Below are positions 21,010 through 32,744 of a stretch of DNA of 64,000 nt, piece after piece. Location: NCBI RefSeq assembly GCF_030269925.1, contig NC_085126.1:8930501-8994500 (forward strand), written 5' to 3'. Within the stretch, counting starts at the first letter, position 1; every line of letters begins with the position of its first letter. Below the pieces are notes generated by a model that was given only the letters and a program-made list of their open reading frames with translations, did not search any database and was not told the origin of the DNA. The translations under genes were made by a program, and so were the position numbers. The DNA comes from Bombyx mori (taxonomy: Eukaryota; Arthropoda; Insecta; Lepidoptera; Bombycidae).

Positions 21010-21196
21010 AGGGGTGAAAGGATATTTAGTTTACGCGATATTTTTGAAACTTTACAGGAGAGCCATTTAAAGTTTAAAATTTGGAAACAATATCATAACA
21101 AAAAAAAACTCCTCAGCTATTTAAATGGACTAAACTTAATTGAACCTCAATTAAGTTTAGTCCATTTAAATAGCTGAAAAAAATCGAACTGCTGAT
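21010..21196. repeat. Repeat Y (gaggggtgaaagg family) with a 31-bp perfect fold-back
   Basis: Family motif gaggggtgaaaggatattta and acaggagagccatttaaagt. At 21113-21143 and 21147-21177 the sequence is a perfect inverted repeat with a 3-nt loop. Other family copies at 23027-23400, 30135-30270 and 43728-43905 lack this fold-back. Confidence 0.75.
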
Positions 21197-21202
21197 GCTA
21201 AT

Positions 21203-21570
21203 CTAATATATAAAATTCTCGTGTCACGGTGGGCGTGATTGAACTCCTCCGAAACGGCTCGACCGATTTTCGTGAATCTTAGCGTGCATATCGGCCAGGG
21301 TGGAGAATCGGACAACATCTATTTGTCATTCCTCTAAATGTTAAGGGTGGTCAAAAAATAAATTTTTTTTTAGGCGAAATTATTGGTTTTTTTTATGATA
21401 CAGCATACAAAAATACATACAACCCTAAATTTTCAACCCTCTACGATCAACCCTTATTTTTAATTTGTTAATCCTTACACACTTACAATAAGTTATTTTT
21501 TTTCTACACTAGAAATTCCCTAGAAATCTTATATATGGCAAAACAACGTTTGCCGGGCCAGCTAGTAAAG
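21203..21570 (+). mobile_element. Helitron-like element (family 3)
   Basis: taatatataaaattctcgtg, gaaacggctcgaccgatttt, and end gtttgccgggccagctagta. Confidence 0.65.
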
Positions 21571-21894
21571 CTGATACGCTAAAAATACGAAGAAAAGTTG
21601 TCCTAACATATCCGCGCTGACTCCCAATCCTCATTGTTAAGTTTAATATATTAATATTCAACAGTATTTATTGTTCGACTCGAACAAACAGTTGATAAGC
21701 ATTCCGTGGTGGTTGAATAACGCACGTCGCTTCGGTCAGAGGTCTGCGCCACGAGGTCAGGACATAACGTGCGATATCATTAATATACACTTTAATCTCT
21801 ATAGCTAGGTACTTCATCGAATTATATGCGAATAAAATTTATACGATTTTTAAGATCATAATTTGAGAGCCGCTGCCTTCGATTTGTTTTTTGT

Positions 21895-22012
21895 TTTTTT
21901 TTTATTGCTTAGATAGATAGATGGACGAGCTCACAGCCCACCTGGTGTTAAGTGGTTACTGGAGCCCATAGACATCTACGGCGCAAATGCGCCACCCACC
22001 TTGAGACAAACC
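21895..22012 (-). repeat. Bm1 SINE 3' fragment
   Basis: Minus orientation, ttttattgcttagatagata gatgg... to gcgccacccaccttgaga. Confidence 0.9.
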
Positions 22013-22132
22013 TTGAGAAAATCGCGAGACGAAACGTAATTTCCTGCGTAACATAACTATCTAACAAGACACACAATCGCGGAGCCAATGTGTAACAACC
22101 GTTTTATGTCTTAATGTGGGCAACGTTTTTTT

Positions 22133-22450
22133 TTTCCACCTAAGCTGAGAGCCTTGAGAGGGCCTATTTCAGCGTAACCTTAACTAGTAGGTGAGCTCAC
22201 GGGGCTCAAACCTGACGACGTTGCTAACACGAACCCTAGCAAGAGCCGTGCTTCGCAGAATCTACCACCGGATCGGAAACGCGATCCACTGAGAAGATCC
22301 GGCGAGAAACTCAGTGGGCTTTGTCTGGAGGTTAATTTACTCGTCGAGCCCTTCGTCGCAAGCGGCGGGTTCGACGAGGACGGTGACCGGTGCTTAAGGT
22401 ACCTAAAAGCGCCGTTAGTGGATCGGGAGGATCCGAAATGACGTGTTTTG
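22133..22450 (+). repeat. Repeat X, long copy
   Basis: cacctaagctgagagccttg to the ggatccgaaatgacgtg end, including the gtcgagcccttcgtcgcaag block. Confidence 0.85.
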
Positions 22451-22619
22451 GGCGACGTCGACTGCTTTTCATTCCGTCTGCAGGATCGGGAATGTAGTTA
22501 CCGGCGGCCACAATGAGAGGGTTCTCGTGTCGTGCTCGTGTCGCATTGTCGAAGTGGTGGGCAACGGTTTTCGCGATATGGTATCACACCGGCGTATGTT
22601 AGAAATAACACGAGCTTTT

Positions 22620-22995
22620 TTTTATGATTGAAGTATTACTGGTTGCCCGGAGGCCTTTCCAGTTTCACCAGGACAGGTGGGCGAGCAAAGGCTCAGCCAG
22701 GAGGGGTGGGATTTGCTAACAGCTACCCAAGCACCTCCGAAGGAGACCTAACAGCTCAAAAGTAGCTGCTTCGCGAATGAATCTACTACCGGATCGGAAT
22801 CGCGACCCGCTGAGAAGATCCGGCGCGAAACTCAGCGAGCTGATGTATGGGTTAGGTTGTACGTCGACTTCTTTGTCGAGTTCGACGAGTACGGTTACCG
22901 AGGTCCCTAAGCCTGCTCCTAGTGTTAGAGCTGAAGGCGTCTAATGCAAAGGTTATTGGATCTGATGGATCCGTAAGGACGTGATAACACGGGCT
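22620..22995 (+). repeat. Diverged relative of repeat X
   Basis: Shares accggatcggaatcgcgacc, tgagaagatccggcgcgaaa and the cgacgagtacggttaccga end with repeat X, but has a different left part (ggttgcccggaggcctttcc). Likely a sister subfamily. Confidence 0.65.
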
Positions 22996-23026
22996 GTGCG
23001 ATCGTGTGTGCATCTATATAATAATA

Positions 23027-23405
23027 TCGAGGGGTGAAAGGCTATTTGATTTAAATGACATTTCGCTTAACACTCGATATTTATCTTTGTATTTTAAGGT
23101 CCGTTTTATTTGGTACTAGCGACCCACCCAAGCTTCGCCTCGGAAACTGTAATTTATTATTGATTTCTCCACTATTTAATGGATGTTATTATACATATAA
23201 ACCTTACTCTTCAATCACTCTATCTATTAAAATAAGCCGCATCAAAATCCGTTGCGTAGTTTTAAAGATTTAAGCATACATAGGGATATAGGGACAGAGA
23301 AAGCGACTTTGTTTTACACTATGTAGTGATTAGCATCAACAGTTCGATGTTTTTAATTGAACTTCAATTAAATTTACTCCATTCAAATAGCTGAAGAATA
23401 TTTAT
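23027..23405. repeat. Repeat Y copy
   Basis: gaggggtgaaaggctatttg at the left and gaacttcaattaaatttact ccattcaaatagctgaag at the right, in the same arrangement as other copies. Confidence 0.65.
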
Positions 23406-24070
23406 TTTCTGTTATGATATCTTTTCCAATATTTTAACTTTATATGACTCTTCTGCAAACTTGCAAAAATCTCGCTTAATCTAAATAGCCTTTTACGATA
23501 TGTATTTAGATGAATAACATTATCTGTAGCCCAATTAAATCAAACTCTGACAACGTCATTACGACTTTATTATTACGAGCTGAATTAACTTCCTGTTGTT
23601 AATTTGGGTGTGTTTTTTTTTCTTATTTTAAATATGCGAATAGCAGTCTCGGAGCCTTACTCTGTAATTCCTTTAAACACTTTACAATATTTAAAAAGAA
23701 TAACTTGCATCTTCTTTTTAATCGACTTCAAAAAAGGAGGAGGTTCTCAATTCAACTGTATGGTTTTTTTTACGTTTGTTACCTCATAACTTTTGACTGG
23801 ATGAATCGATTTTGATGATTCTTTTTTTATTAGAAAGCTAACGCCTTCCGTGTGGTCCCATTTCAATTTAGTCCAATTCTGATAATGGTATCCATGAGAA
23901 AACCATATAAATCTTAAATTTGCATTAAGTACGTGCGCGACAAATAGATGAATAACTCAATAACTCAATATCACGCCAACCGATTTCGATAATTATTGTT
24001 TTTACTGTATATTAATTTGTTTTGGAATATCTTTTTTTTTCTACTTGAAGTCAATTTTTGTTAAAGCATG
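23406..24070. other. AT-rich, no recognised gene
   Basis: Nothing supported. The piece aatcgacttcaaaaaaggag gaggttctcaa resembles a common moth repeat end, but I cannot place it. Confidence 0.35.
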
Positions 24071-24079
24071 TCTATTTAC

Positions 24080-24200
24080 AATTATTCTCCACCTTATTCC
24101 ATTAGGTGGGGTCGGCACAGCGAATTTTTCTATCCCATTCTCTTCTATCAGCCGTCATCTCAACACTCACTCCTCTCTCTCTCATATCGTCATTCACAAC
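24080..24200 (-). mobile_element. RTE-clade LINE C-terminal fragment
   Basis: The minus strand encodes ...VEMTADRREWDRKIRCADPT, a typical C-terminal end of RTE-type LINEs (tolerates the spacing of DRGEW...CADPT). It is cut by repeat X from 24200. Confidence 0.7.
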
Positions 24201-24345
24201 GCGATCCGGTGGTAGATTCTGCGAAGCACTGCTCTTGCTAGGGTCAGTGTTAGCAACTCTCCGGTTGAGCCCCGCGAGCTCACCTACTAACGTTAGGGCG
24301 AAGCTGAAATAGCCCCTCAAGGCTATCAGCATAGGTACTGAAAAA
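24200..24345 (-). repeat. Repeat X, short copy
   Basis: Minus orientation, gcgatccggtggtagattct to aaggctatcagcataggta. Confidence 0.8.
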
Positions 24346-24387
24346 AAAAAATAAAACACACTCCACCCATGTCTTCTTCGGTCGTTT

Positions 24388-24628
24388 TACTGGCGGTAGG
24401 ACCTCTTGTGAGTCCGCACGGGTAGATACCATCACCGTACCTATTTCGGCCGTGTATCAGTAATGTATTTCGGTTTGAAGGTTGGGGCAGCCGTTGTAAC
24501 TATACTGAGACCTTAGAATTCATATTTCAAGGTGGGTGGCGCATTTACGTTGTAGATGTCTATGGGCTCCAGTTACCACTTAACACCAGATGAGCTTTTA
24601 TTGCTTCTAAGCAATAAAAATAAAAACC
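24388..24628 (+). repeat. Bm1 SINE
   Basis: ctggcggtaggacctcttgt to gcaataaaaataaaa. Confidence 0.9.
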
Positions 24629-25014
24629 TCTTCGTCTTCTAAAAGAGTTACTCTTTAAATACTTTAAAAGAATTACGGATTCAGCAACACTATCTATTGA
24701 CCCAAATCAAGAATGAAGACCTCGTAGAATATATTGGTTGTTAATAAAAAATAATTTCGAAATAACATGATTTGCATATCATTTTATAATGTTTATGTAC
24801 TTCGGACATTCAATGAGTCTTATTCGAAATTAGTTGCCGAGGTCGATCGAAGCTTGTTCAAGGTTTTATTGTATTTATTTTTCACAGGTCAAAGCAAAGG
24901 ACCGGGGTCCTTTCCTGGCCTATCTTAGATTTAATTTTGATTTTACTTTACTGGCCGATTTTCGACTTTGATCCAATCACTACCAAACTACACAGCATCA
25001 CCCACTAGGCCACT

Positions 25015-25268
25015 TTACTGGCGGTAGGACCTCTTGTGAGTCCGCGCCGGTAGGTACCATCACCCTGTCTATTTTTGCCGTGAAGCAGTAATGCGTTTCG
25101 GTTTGAAGGGTGGGGCAGCCGTTGCAAGTATACTGAGACCTTAGAACTTATATTTCAAGGTAGGTGGCGGCATTTACGTTGTAGATGTCTACGGGCTCCG
25201 GTAACCGCTTAACACCAGGTAGACCGTGAGCTCGTCCGCCAACCTAAGCAATAAAAATAAAAAATAAA
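25015..25268 (+). repeat. Bm1 SINE
   Basis: tactggcggtaggacctctt to gcaataaaaataaaaaataaaa. Confidence 0.9.
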
Positions 25269-25269
25269 A

Positions 25270-26010
25270 ATACATTAGGCCAGTGTGAAGATTTCCCGAA
25301 AATTTCATTGAAATCAGTCCAACCAGTTCTATAAAGAACATCTATAAATATACAAATCCATTTAAATACATATATTGATGTACACGTATGTCACGTAGTA
25401 TGTGCTCCTGAGTTCTGAAACGCCACAACAGAGTGATCCCGCACGAGTAGCTACCATTCATCCATTTGTCTCGACAACACAACAATTATTTCCCCTAAAA
25501 AAGGCACAAGCGCATCTCTTCAAACGAGAAGAGATAGGCTTGTGCTGTCGCGTTGGAAACGGACGATAGCGTTCTAAATATTATACCAGCGCACTGCGAT
25601 GGCAAACCGGCATTCACAGATTGGTAGGGTACGTGGTGAGGTTTATTGTAAATCCACATCCTCCATCCTGCCTATTTCTGTCGCGAACTAGTCAAACCGT
25701 TTCTCTAATGATCTTCGACCGTGAGCTCGCTTATACATCTGTATATATATTTTTTTTGTCTAGACGCCTATATCTAAAGCAATTAAGAGTATATATAAAA
25801 ACGAGAAACGTTAAATCGGGCTAAGCGATATCCTAAAAACAAAGTTCAGTGATCCCAAGCAACATTCGTTCCATTTAAATAGAATTCATTAACTACACTA
25901 CTTACAAGGAGAGAATATTGTGACGTGCTTAATGATTTACTGGATCTGAATTATAGATATGTAAAATAAACCTTTTTTACATATATTTATAGAATAACCT
26001 CTTTGTATAT
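25270..26010. other. No recognised gene; one hairpin
   Basis: Apart from an imperfect hairpin at 25504-25544 (gcacaagc ... gcttgtgc around atctcttc/gaagagat) nothing is recognisable. Confidence 0.4.
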
Positions 26011-26016
26011 GAATTA

Positions 26017-26086
26017 AACATATTGTTAAGTAAGTCGGTAAGAGTAACGCCATCTGCGTTACTCTTACCGACGTAACAATATGTTA
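26017..26086. repeat. Long hairpin made from an LTR start
   Basis: gtcggtaagagtaacg (26034-26049) and its perfect reverse complement (26057-26072) flank a 7-nt loop. The outer arms aacatattgtta and taacaatatgtt extend the stem. The stem sequence matches the first bases of the LTR family at 26202. Confidence 0.8.
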
Positions 26087-26201
26087 CAATACAATACAAT
26101 ATGTTCGTGACATGTGCTTCTATCGGAATCGCTTTTTCAGCTATTTTCATAGAGTAATCTTAATTGAAGTTTAATTAAAAACATCGAACCGTAGATGGTA
26201 T

Positions 26202-26770
26202 TGTTACGCCGGTAAAAGTAACGTCACCTATCTCCAAATAGCCGACTGAATATCGAACGATCTAGTAACATCTAGAACGCTCGAGAAGTACAACGCCATC
26301 TATTGTCAGATAACGGAAACACACATCGAAGATACTCGACTTGTGAGGAATGTTTTCGACGATTCTAGGGACGTCGTATCGACTATAAAAGCGTTGCCGA
26401 GACAGCCCACTGAGTTTCTCGCCGGATCTTCTCAGTGGGTCGCGTTTCCGATTCGGTGGTAGATTCTGCGAATCACTGCTCTTGCTAGGGCCAGTGTTAG
26501 CAACACTTCGGTTTGAGCCCCGTGAGCTAACCCACACGTTAGGGCGAATCTGAAATAGCTTCTCAAGGCTATCAGCATAGGTGGGTAAAAAAAAACACCC
26601 AGTCAGTTAGTAAAAGGAACTACTCGAAGCGAAACAGCGAACGGATCACCTGAAGCGAATTGAGAATTTTAAACTGTTTGTGACGTGTTCTAAATATTCT
26701 TAGTGATAAATACAGTGTTAACTTGTATTACGGTAGATTTTTTATTTAACCCGAATCCCGGCGCGTAACA
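26202..26770 (+). mobile_element. Solo LTR interrupted by repeat X
   Basis: Begins TGTTACGCCGG and ends GCGCGTAACA (TG...CA type). It is interrupted at about 26402-26600 by a minus-oriented repeat X. The same LTR lies at 51882-52239 without the insertion, and a fragment at 13417. No internal region follows, so it is a solo LTR. The Ty3/Gypsy type is only a guess. Confidence 0.7.
26402..26592 (-). repeat. Repeat X inside the solo LTR
   Basis: cagcccactgagtttctcgc to ggctatcagcataggtggg; clearly later than the LTR. Confidence 0.85.
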
Positions 26771-26771
26771 A

Positions 26772-27135
26772 CATTTTTGGAACATGAGCGCCGTATACAT
26801 ACACGATGCAAATCGAATGTTTAATTAAAGAAAAAAAAAATAAACAAGTAAAAAATGTGTTTAGGTCACGACACCCGTCGCCCTTGCCAATACGTCGGCG
26901 TCAAGATAAGCGCTTCGTAAATGTAGGAAGTTTTAAAACCACCAATTTATAATACTCCAAAAAATCGGGGTCAATATATTCATAAAAATAAACGGGCGCG
27001 CATCTTTCTTTTCATTACCTGCTCTTTTGTTATATTTGACGTTTGTACATAAATAAACTTAACATGAATAACAAGTTAATGGTAAAGGCAAGCAAAATAT
27101 GACCCCTTGTTGATTTTCTCATGTTTTGAAAAAAC
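26772..27135. other. No recognised gene
   Basis: AT-rich; nothing supported. Confidence 0.35.
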
Positions 27136-27142
27136 AAAACTG

Positions 27143-27604
27143 ATCTATATATTAATACGTGAAGCAAAAACTTTGTATCCTTTTTTACGAAAATTGCGCG
27201 GACGGTGGAGTATGAAATTTTCCACACTTATAGAAGAATATAGAGAAGAAGTGCACAATGCTAATTTTTTTTTTTAATAATGCATAAAAGATACTTTAAA
27301 TCAATAAAGAAAACATTACACACACTACCACGTATTTGACACAACACATATATATATAGTTATATAAATATACTCTCTGTTTATTGTCAATTGTCAAACT
27401 TTTTTTAGTATTTCAAGTCTGTGGTCAAATTGAGAATAGATGAATATTGTTTGTCTTTATTATTATTTATGTATAGTGTAATTTAGGCGAAATCTGTGAT
27501 TATATTAAATAAGTGTAATTGTATTTGACATTAGAACCATAATAATGTTTAAACATAAAATTTAAATCGATTAAAGTCGAAAATCGACTTCTGCGGGACC
27601 ACTA
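27143..27604 (+). mobile_element. Helitron-like element (family 2)
   Basis: atctatatattaatacgtga to cgacttctgcgggaccacta; the right end is diverged. Confidence 0.7.
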
Positions 27605-27767
27605 CTATACATAAATATACCTAAGATATCGAAAAAAACTAGTATTTTTAAATGAGAACTCAAAGTTTGGTTGTAATGTATTATTAATCAAATGTATATT
27701 AATAATCAAATCACACGCGACATCGGACGCCAAACCAACATAACAGTCAACATCCAAATACGTACTC

Positions 27768-28100
27768 AACAAATGTTCACGATTGACTTCCACGGTGAAG
27801 GAATAACATCGTGTAATAAAAATTAAACCCGCAAAATTATAATTTGCGTAATCACTGGTGGTAGGACCTCTTGGGAGTCCGCACGGGTAGGTACCACCAC
27901 CCCGCCTATTTCCGCCGTGAAGCAGTAATGCGTTTCGGTTTCAAGGGTGGGGCAGCCGTTGTAACTATACTGAGATCTTAGAACTTATATTTCAAGGTGG
28001 GTGGCGCATTTACGTTGTAGTTGTCCATGGGCTCCAGTAACCACTTAACACCAGGTGGGCTGTGAGCTCGTCCAACCATCTAAGCAATAACAAAAAAAAA
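27768..28100 (+). repeat. Bm1 SINE, without head
   Basis: caaatgttcacgattgactt through the complete body to gcaataacaaaaaaaaa. Confidence 0.92.
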
Positions 28101-28710
28101 ATTTTACGCGATCGAGAAGTTAAAAAAAACTCGCACTAAACACAATGGACCAACAATTCTTTGTTTGAAATTATCGTCGTTTGATTCTTTTTTGTTATTA
28201 AGCGCCCACGAACGCGACGCGATTAGGTAATACGGAAAACCCGTTAATAAAAAGTCGTTAGTTAATAATATGACGGTTCAAGGGATTCATTTATACCTTG
28301 GTCGGACGTTGTATGCACTCACCTTGCCCAACTAAAACGCCAAGCGTACGTATCGTTTCCGCATTATTGACCGAAACATTATTATTGAGTTGCGTAATAA
28401 ATTAATATCGCCATAGGGCTTAGGACAAAAAAAATATTGTGTCTCCAATGTCAATTATTCTAAGCTGCTAAAATGTTTTATCATAGTATTGTCTGAACTT
28501 AGATCTAGACCAACCAGCATGAGAATCGATATAGGGCTTATTCAAAATTGTTTGTCTCCAACGTCGATTATTCTAAGCTGCTAATTTTTTTTATGATACA
28601 ATTTTTGAACTTAGAATTAGACTAATGAGCACGATAAAAACAAGAAAAACAACTTATATATTTCAATTTGTAATTAAATAATTTGATAGAACAATAAAAA
28701 CGACAGTGAT
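28101..28710. other. No supported gene
   Basis: Starts with a right-arm remnant of the palindromic MITE (tttacgcgatcgagaagtta, actcgcactaaacac). A good-looking donor (AAG|gtgagt, minus strand) at about 28318 has stops in all frames upstream, so no coding exon is called. Two related blocks (tgtctccaatgtcaattatt / tgtctccaacgtcgattatt) indicate a local duplication. Confidence 0.4.
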
Positions 28711-28711
28711 C

Positions 28712-29112
28712 TTTTTTTTTTCCTACCTATGCTGATAGCCTTGAGAGGCTATTTCAGCTTCGCCCTAAGGTGTGTAGGTAAGCTCACGGGGCTCAAGCCG
28801 GAGTGTTGCTAACACTGACCCTAGCAAGAGCAGTGCTTCGCAGAATCTACCACCGGATCGGAAACGCGACCCGCTGAGAAGATCCCGCGAGAAACTCAGT
28901 GGGCTGTGTCTATGGGTTAATTCGCTCTTCGAGCCCTTTGTCGCAAGCGACGGGTTCGACGCGGACGGTGACCGGTGCTTGTGGTGCCTAAAAGCACCAT
29001 TAATGGATCAGGAGGACGACTTCGACGGTTTACCATTCGGTCTACAGGATCGGGTATGTAGTTTCCAGCGGCCACGACAAGAGGGTTCTCATGTCGTGCC
29101 GCCTTTTCAAAG
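28712..29112 (+). repeat. Repeat X, long copy
   Basis: tcctacctatgctgatagcc to the tctcatgtcgtgccgcc region, one of the longest copies here. Confidence 0.85.
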
Positions 29113-29279
29113 TGGCGCAGCGATGCCGAATGTATATATCGCAACCAGTCAGTGATAACTTAAACAAAAGAATCAAACAAATCTCGAATCTGTTGTTAAT
29201 TGTCATCAATGAAAAAAGGAGCAATGACATTCTTATGTACGAATTAAAATTAACAAACAAAAACTAACTTGCAAAGGTT

Positions 29280-30055
29280 TCGCTTCGGGAAGTACCTGCG
29301 CCGGATAGGGGCTGAGCCGACGACGAGGTGTCACCATTGTGGACACGACCTGGACACGGCGGAGCATACGCTCGCTGTCTGCCCCGCTTGGGAGGTGCAG
29401 CGCCGTGTCCTGGTCGCAAAGATAGGACCTGACTTGTCGCTGCCTGGCGTCGTGGCGTCGATGCTTGGCAGCGATGAGTCATGGAAGGCTATGCTCGACT
29501 TCTGCGAGTGCACCATCTCGCAGAAGGAGGCGGCGGGGCGAGTGAGGGAAAGCTCTCCTCACTACGCAGAAACCCGCCGCCGCCGAGCAGGGGGCCGGGA
29601 CCGGGGTCGTATCCGTGACCTGGCCCCCTAAGAGCTAGGGGTCCCACCCGTTTTGTGCGGGGAGAGACCCAGACGTGGGGTGGCGTGCTTGCACGCTCAC
29701 CCGCAATAGGAAGCCGGGTGATGGCAGACCGCGTTCCCCCGACCGCTCTGGGGGAAGGTGTAACGCGGCGCCATCAAAGCGGGCTCTCGGCCCGCTGAAC
29801 GAGGGAACCGGTGGTCGTGTCGCTGGCGGCCACCGGTCCGGCGTCCTTGGGACGGTGGGATGGATGTAATGTGCTCTGCGTCAACCCTGTCCCGCCGTTT
29901 CAATAGCCCCGACTGGGCTCCGGCCCGGTCCGAGGTAGGGCGCCGGTTGTGAGCAGCAGGAGTTTTTTGTGAGGTTCAACTCCCACATACCCCACCTGCC
30001 GCGCGGGTGGGGATCCGGCGATTTTCTCCTGTGGAAAAAAAAAAAAAAAAAAAAA
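29280..30055 (+). mobile_element. 5'-truncated R1-clade LINE with target-site duplication
   Basis: A frame from the 5' edge to 29631 encodes the C-terminal end of an R1/TRAS-type LINE ORF2. It contains the zinc-knuckle-like CHHCGHDLDTAEHTLAVCPA motif and ends in an Arg-rich stretch, with no reverse transcriptase left. It is followed by a GC-rich 3' UTR ending ccggcgattttctcctgtgg and about 22 A. The 14-bp sequence aacttgcaaaggtt flanks both sides (29266-29279 and 30056-30069), proving insertion by target-primed reverse transcription. A degraded relative lies at 31690-32400. Confidence 0.93.
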
Positions 30056-30134
30056 AACTTGCAAAGGTTCAATTAAACTGTCTGCGTAGTCAGACATATA
30101 CACCTATGTAGGCATCAATCAATGTCGTAAGAGG

Positions 30135-30290
30135 ATATATCGAGGGGTGAAACATTATTTGATTTGAGCGACATTTTTGCAACTCTACAGGAGAGCCATT
30201 TAAACTTTAAAATTCGGAAAACTTCAAACAAAAAGCAATCTTCAGCTTTTTGAATGGAGTAAACTTAATTGAAGTTCTAATTCAAATTCA
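30135..30290. repeat. Repeat Y copy
   Basis: atatcgaggggtgaaacatt, acaggagagccatttaaact, ttgaatggagtaaacttaat. Confidence 0.65.
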
Positions 30291-30450
30291 AATTCAAAAT
30301 CATTTATTTCAACTTAGATGTCAGCAGTAACACACTTGTTGAATGTCAAAATATAAATAAAAATGTTAACTCTACCAACGGTTCCAAAAAGAGCCACAGT
30401 CCTGAGAAGAACCGGCGAAACAAACTCAGCGGGTTTTTTTTATTATGCTT
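30285..30450. repeat. Fragment of a moth interspersed repeat (TTCAAA-rich)
   Basis: ttcaaattcaaattcaaaat followed by gagaagaaccggcgaaacaa actcagcgggtt. Familiar from moth genomes, but I cannot assign the element. Confidence 0.45.
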
Positions 30451-30701
30451 CCCAATATATTTTTTTTAAAATAAGTAAAAATATTTACAATAAACGAAAA
30501 AACAAGTCAAAAAATACAATTCTATTGAAAACATCGGACTGTTGATGATACTATTACCAAATAAAACGCACCTTTAAAAATACAAAAATAAATTTCGCGT
30601 AAAAAAAACAGAATGATGACGAGATAAATGATAATGAAGGTGTTATGGAACTTTCCGATACGCGTATGCAACCATGAATGGTATTTGTGACAAATGAGCA
30701 A

Positions 30702-31150
30702 TTTTTTTTTTTTATTGCTTAGATGAGTGGACGAGCTCACAGCCCACCTGGTGTTAAGTGGTTACTGGAGCCCATAGACATCTACAACGTAAATGCGCCA
30801 CCCATCTCGAGATATAAGTTCTAAGGTCTCAGTATAGTTACAACGGCTACCCCACCCTTCGAACCGAAACGCATTACTGCTTCACGGCGGAAATAGGCGG
30901 GGTGGTGGTACCTACCCGTGCGGACTCCCAAGAGGTCCTACCACCAGTGATTACGCAAATTATAATTTTGCGGGTTTGGTTTTTATTACACGATGTTATT
31001 CCTTCACCGTGAAAGTCAATCGTGAACATTTGTTGAGTACGTATTTCATTAGAAAAATCGGTACCCACCTGCGGGATTCGAACACTGTTGCATCGCTACA
31101 TACGAATGCACCAGACGTCTTATCCTTTAGGCCACGACGCGGCGACGACT
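30702..31150 (-). repeat. Bm1 SINE, near full length
   Basis: Minus orientation, from the A-tail (tttttattgcttagatgagt) through the body and linker (cacgatgttattccttcacc) to the tRNA-like head (gggattcgaacactgttgca, tcctttaggccacgacg). Confidence 0.95.
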
Positions 31151-31690
31151 AGGAAAAAAAACAAATTCGTGCGTCACATATCATATATCGATAATATACC
31201 AGAAAACTTCCCTAGGACCAACAATTATTAGTATAACAACTTCAAACAGACAAACAAACAGATACACCGTGTATGCTATGTTTGAGGTAATATTCTAAAA
31301 TAACAAGCTACGACTGACTAAATTTTAAACAAGAATGTATGGAGCAAAGATAAGACCAGTTCGTTTGTTTCGTCGCTTATTCTCGGGACCGGGCCTCTTC
31401 TTGGAAACCTCGGTAGAGTTTATTTTGATATTTAAACGAACAAGTTAAGCTATATCCAAATCAAAGAAAACTTTGTTGTGGGCATGTATTATATCAATGT
31501 GTGCGTAAATAATCAATAATAAACGATTTAAGGTATGTTCTATTGCAATAGATAGTTCTAGAAAGGCATTAGGTCGAATATGATTCCAACGTTCGGAAAT
31601 GAAATTTAATCTACGGAAAAGAAAGCTTTTATTTTGCATAAATGCCAGTTTTCTTTCAAAAACAGTGTCAAACGCAACTTCATTATTATT
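31151..31690. other. No recognised gene
   Basis: AT-rich; the long minus-strand frame that reads through here into 31888 is an LINE 3' UTR shadow. Confidence 0.4.
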
Positions 31691-32400
31691 ATTATTTTTT
31701 TGGTCAGGAGGAAATCGCCGGACTTCCGCCCTCCCCTGGGGATGGAGGGCGGGGCATGTCGGAGTCGAACTGACTAAGGCCTCCTGTCGCTCAACAACCC
31801 GCGTTCGAACCTCGCATAAGACAGAACCCATGAAAAGGCAAAGGGGGGAGAGTGAAGCGTTTAGTGCGGAGCACATCTCTCCCATCACCCTCCCCCTCGG
31901 GACGCCGGAGCGGCGGTCGTCGGCACCACGACCACCAGCCCTCTTGGTCGGCAGGCTATCCGGAGCCCGCCTAGATGGCGCCGATTAGAATGGGTTATCC
32001 TACGGAATACTCCTGGGTCAGAACCAGCGTGGGTCGAGGATAGCCGACCTTCCATCACCCGGATGCTCATGCATAAAACGCGTGCAGAGCAGCTTGCACG
32101 TCGTCTTCTTAGGCCCCCTTCGCCGGTTCCCAGACCGACATATGAAGGGGACCCGAAACACTTAGAGGGCCAGGGCTTGGGCGAGATCCGCCTCCCTGGC
32201 CCCCGCTCGACGGCGGCGGGCTTGTGCGTCTCTCACGCGCCCCGCCGCCTCCTTCTGCGAGATGGTGCACTCGCAGAAGTCGAGTATCGCCTTTCACGAC
32301 TCGTCGTCGTCGAGCATCCATGCCACAACACTCGGCAACGACAAGTCGTTTCCTATTTTTGCGACAAGAACACGGCGCCACCCCTCCCATGCGGGACAGG
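31690..32400 (-). mobile_element. Degraded 3' end of an R1-clade LINE
   Basis: Minus orientation. ggtcaggaggaaatcgccgg at the left is the reverse of the 3' end of the element at 29280. The segment at about 32250-32300 (gcgagatggtgcactcgcag) is the reverse complement of its C-terminal coding region. No intact frame. The several long ORFs in this GC-rich part are shadows. Confidence 0.8.
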
Positions 32401-32744
32401 CAAACTTCATTACATATGGCGTCATTTGAGGCCAATAAATCAAAAACAGCGATTATATTTAAATACATATTAATGATCGTATTACACGGCCGCTGTATTT
32501 TATTCGTAATCTTTAATAAATCGTCAAGACTAGTTTGAGGATGAGGATCGCTAAACAACAAAACAATTATTATCACCCTTTGGACCCTTTCAAAACAACT
32601 GACGATATGCGGAACCCTGAAATTATTATTTGCAAACATAATATTATTATTCAAGGATTTTACTTGTTTACGTTAGCATACATTTATAATAAATTTTATT
32701 AGATTAGGTCGCACACGTGACATGAATCGATCACCTATACTAAC

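Noticed and set aside
28318..28430. Donor-like AAG|gtgagt on the minus strand with a good upstream pyrimidine-rich acceptor
   Set aside because: All three frames between the two sites contain stops, so no coding exon is possible; a non-coding exon cannot be excluded.
30522..30740. Minus-strand frame with a hydrophobic stretch and an AAAG|gtgcgt donor, considered as another upstream exon
   Set aside because: There is no acceptor, its phase does not fit exon 1, and its start lies in a Bm1 A-tail.
31445..32654. Several overlapping ORFs of 104-181 codons
   Set aside because: They overlap in conflicting frames in the GC-rich remains of an R1-clade LINE and have no domain of their own.
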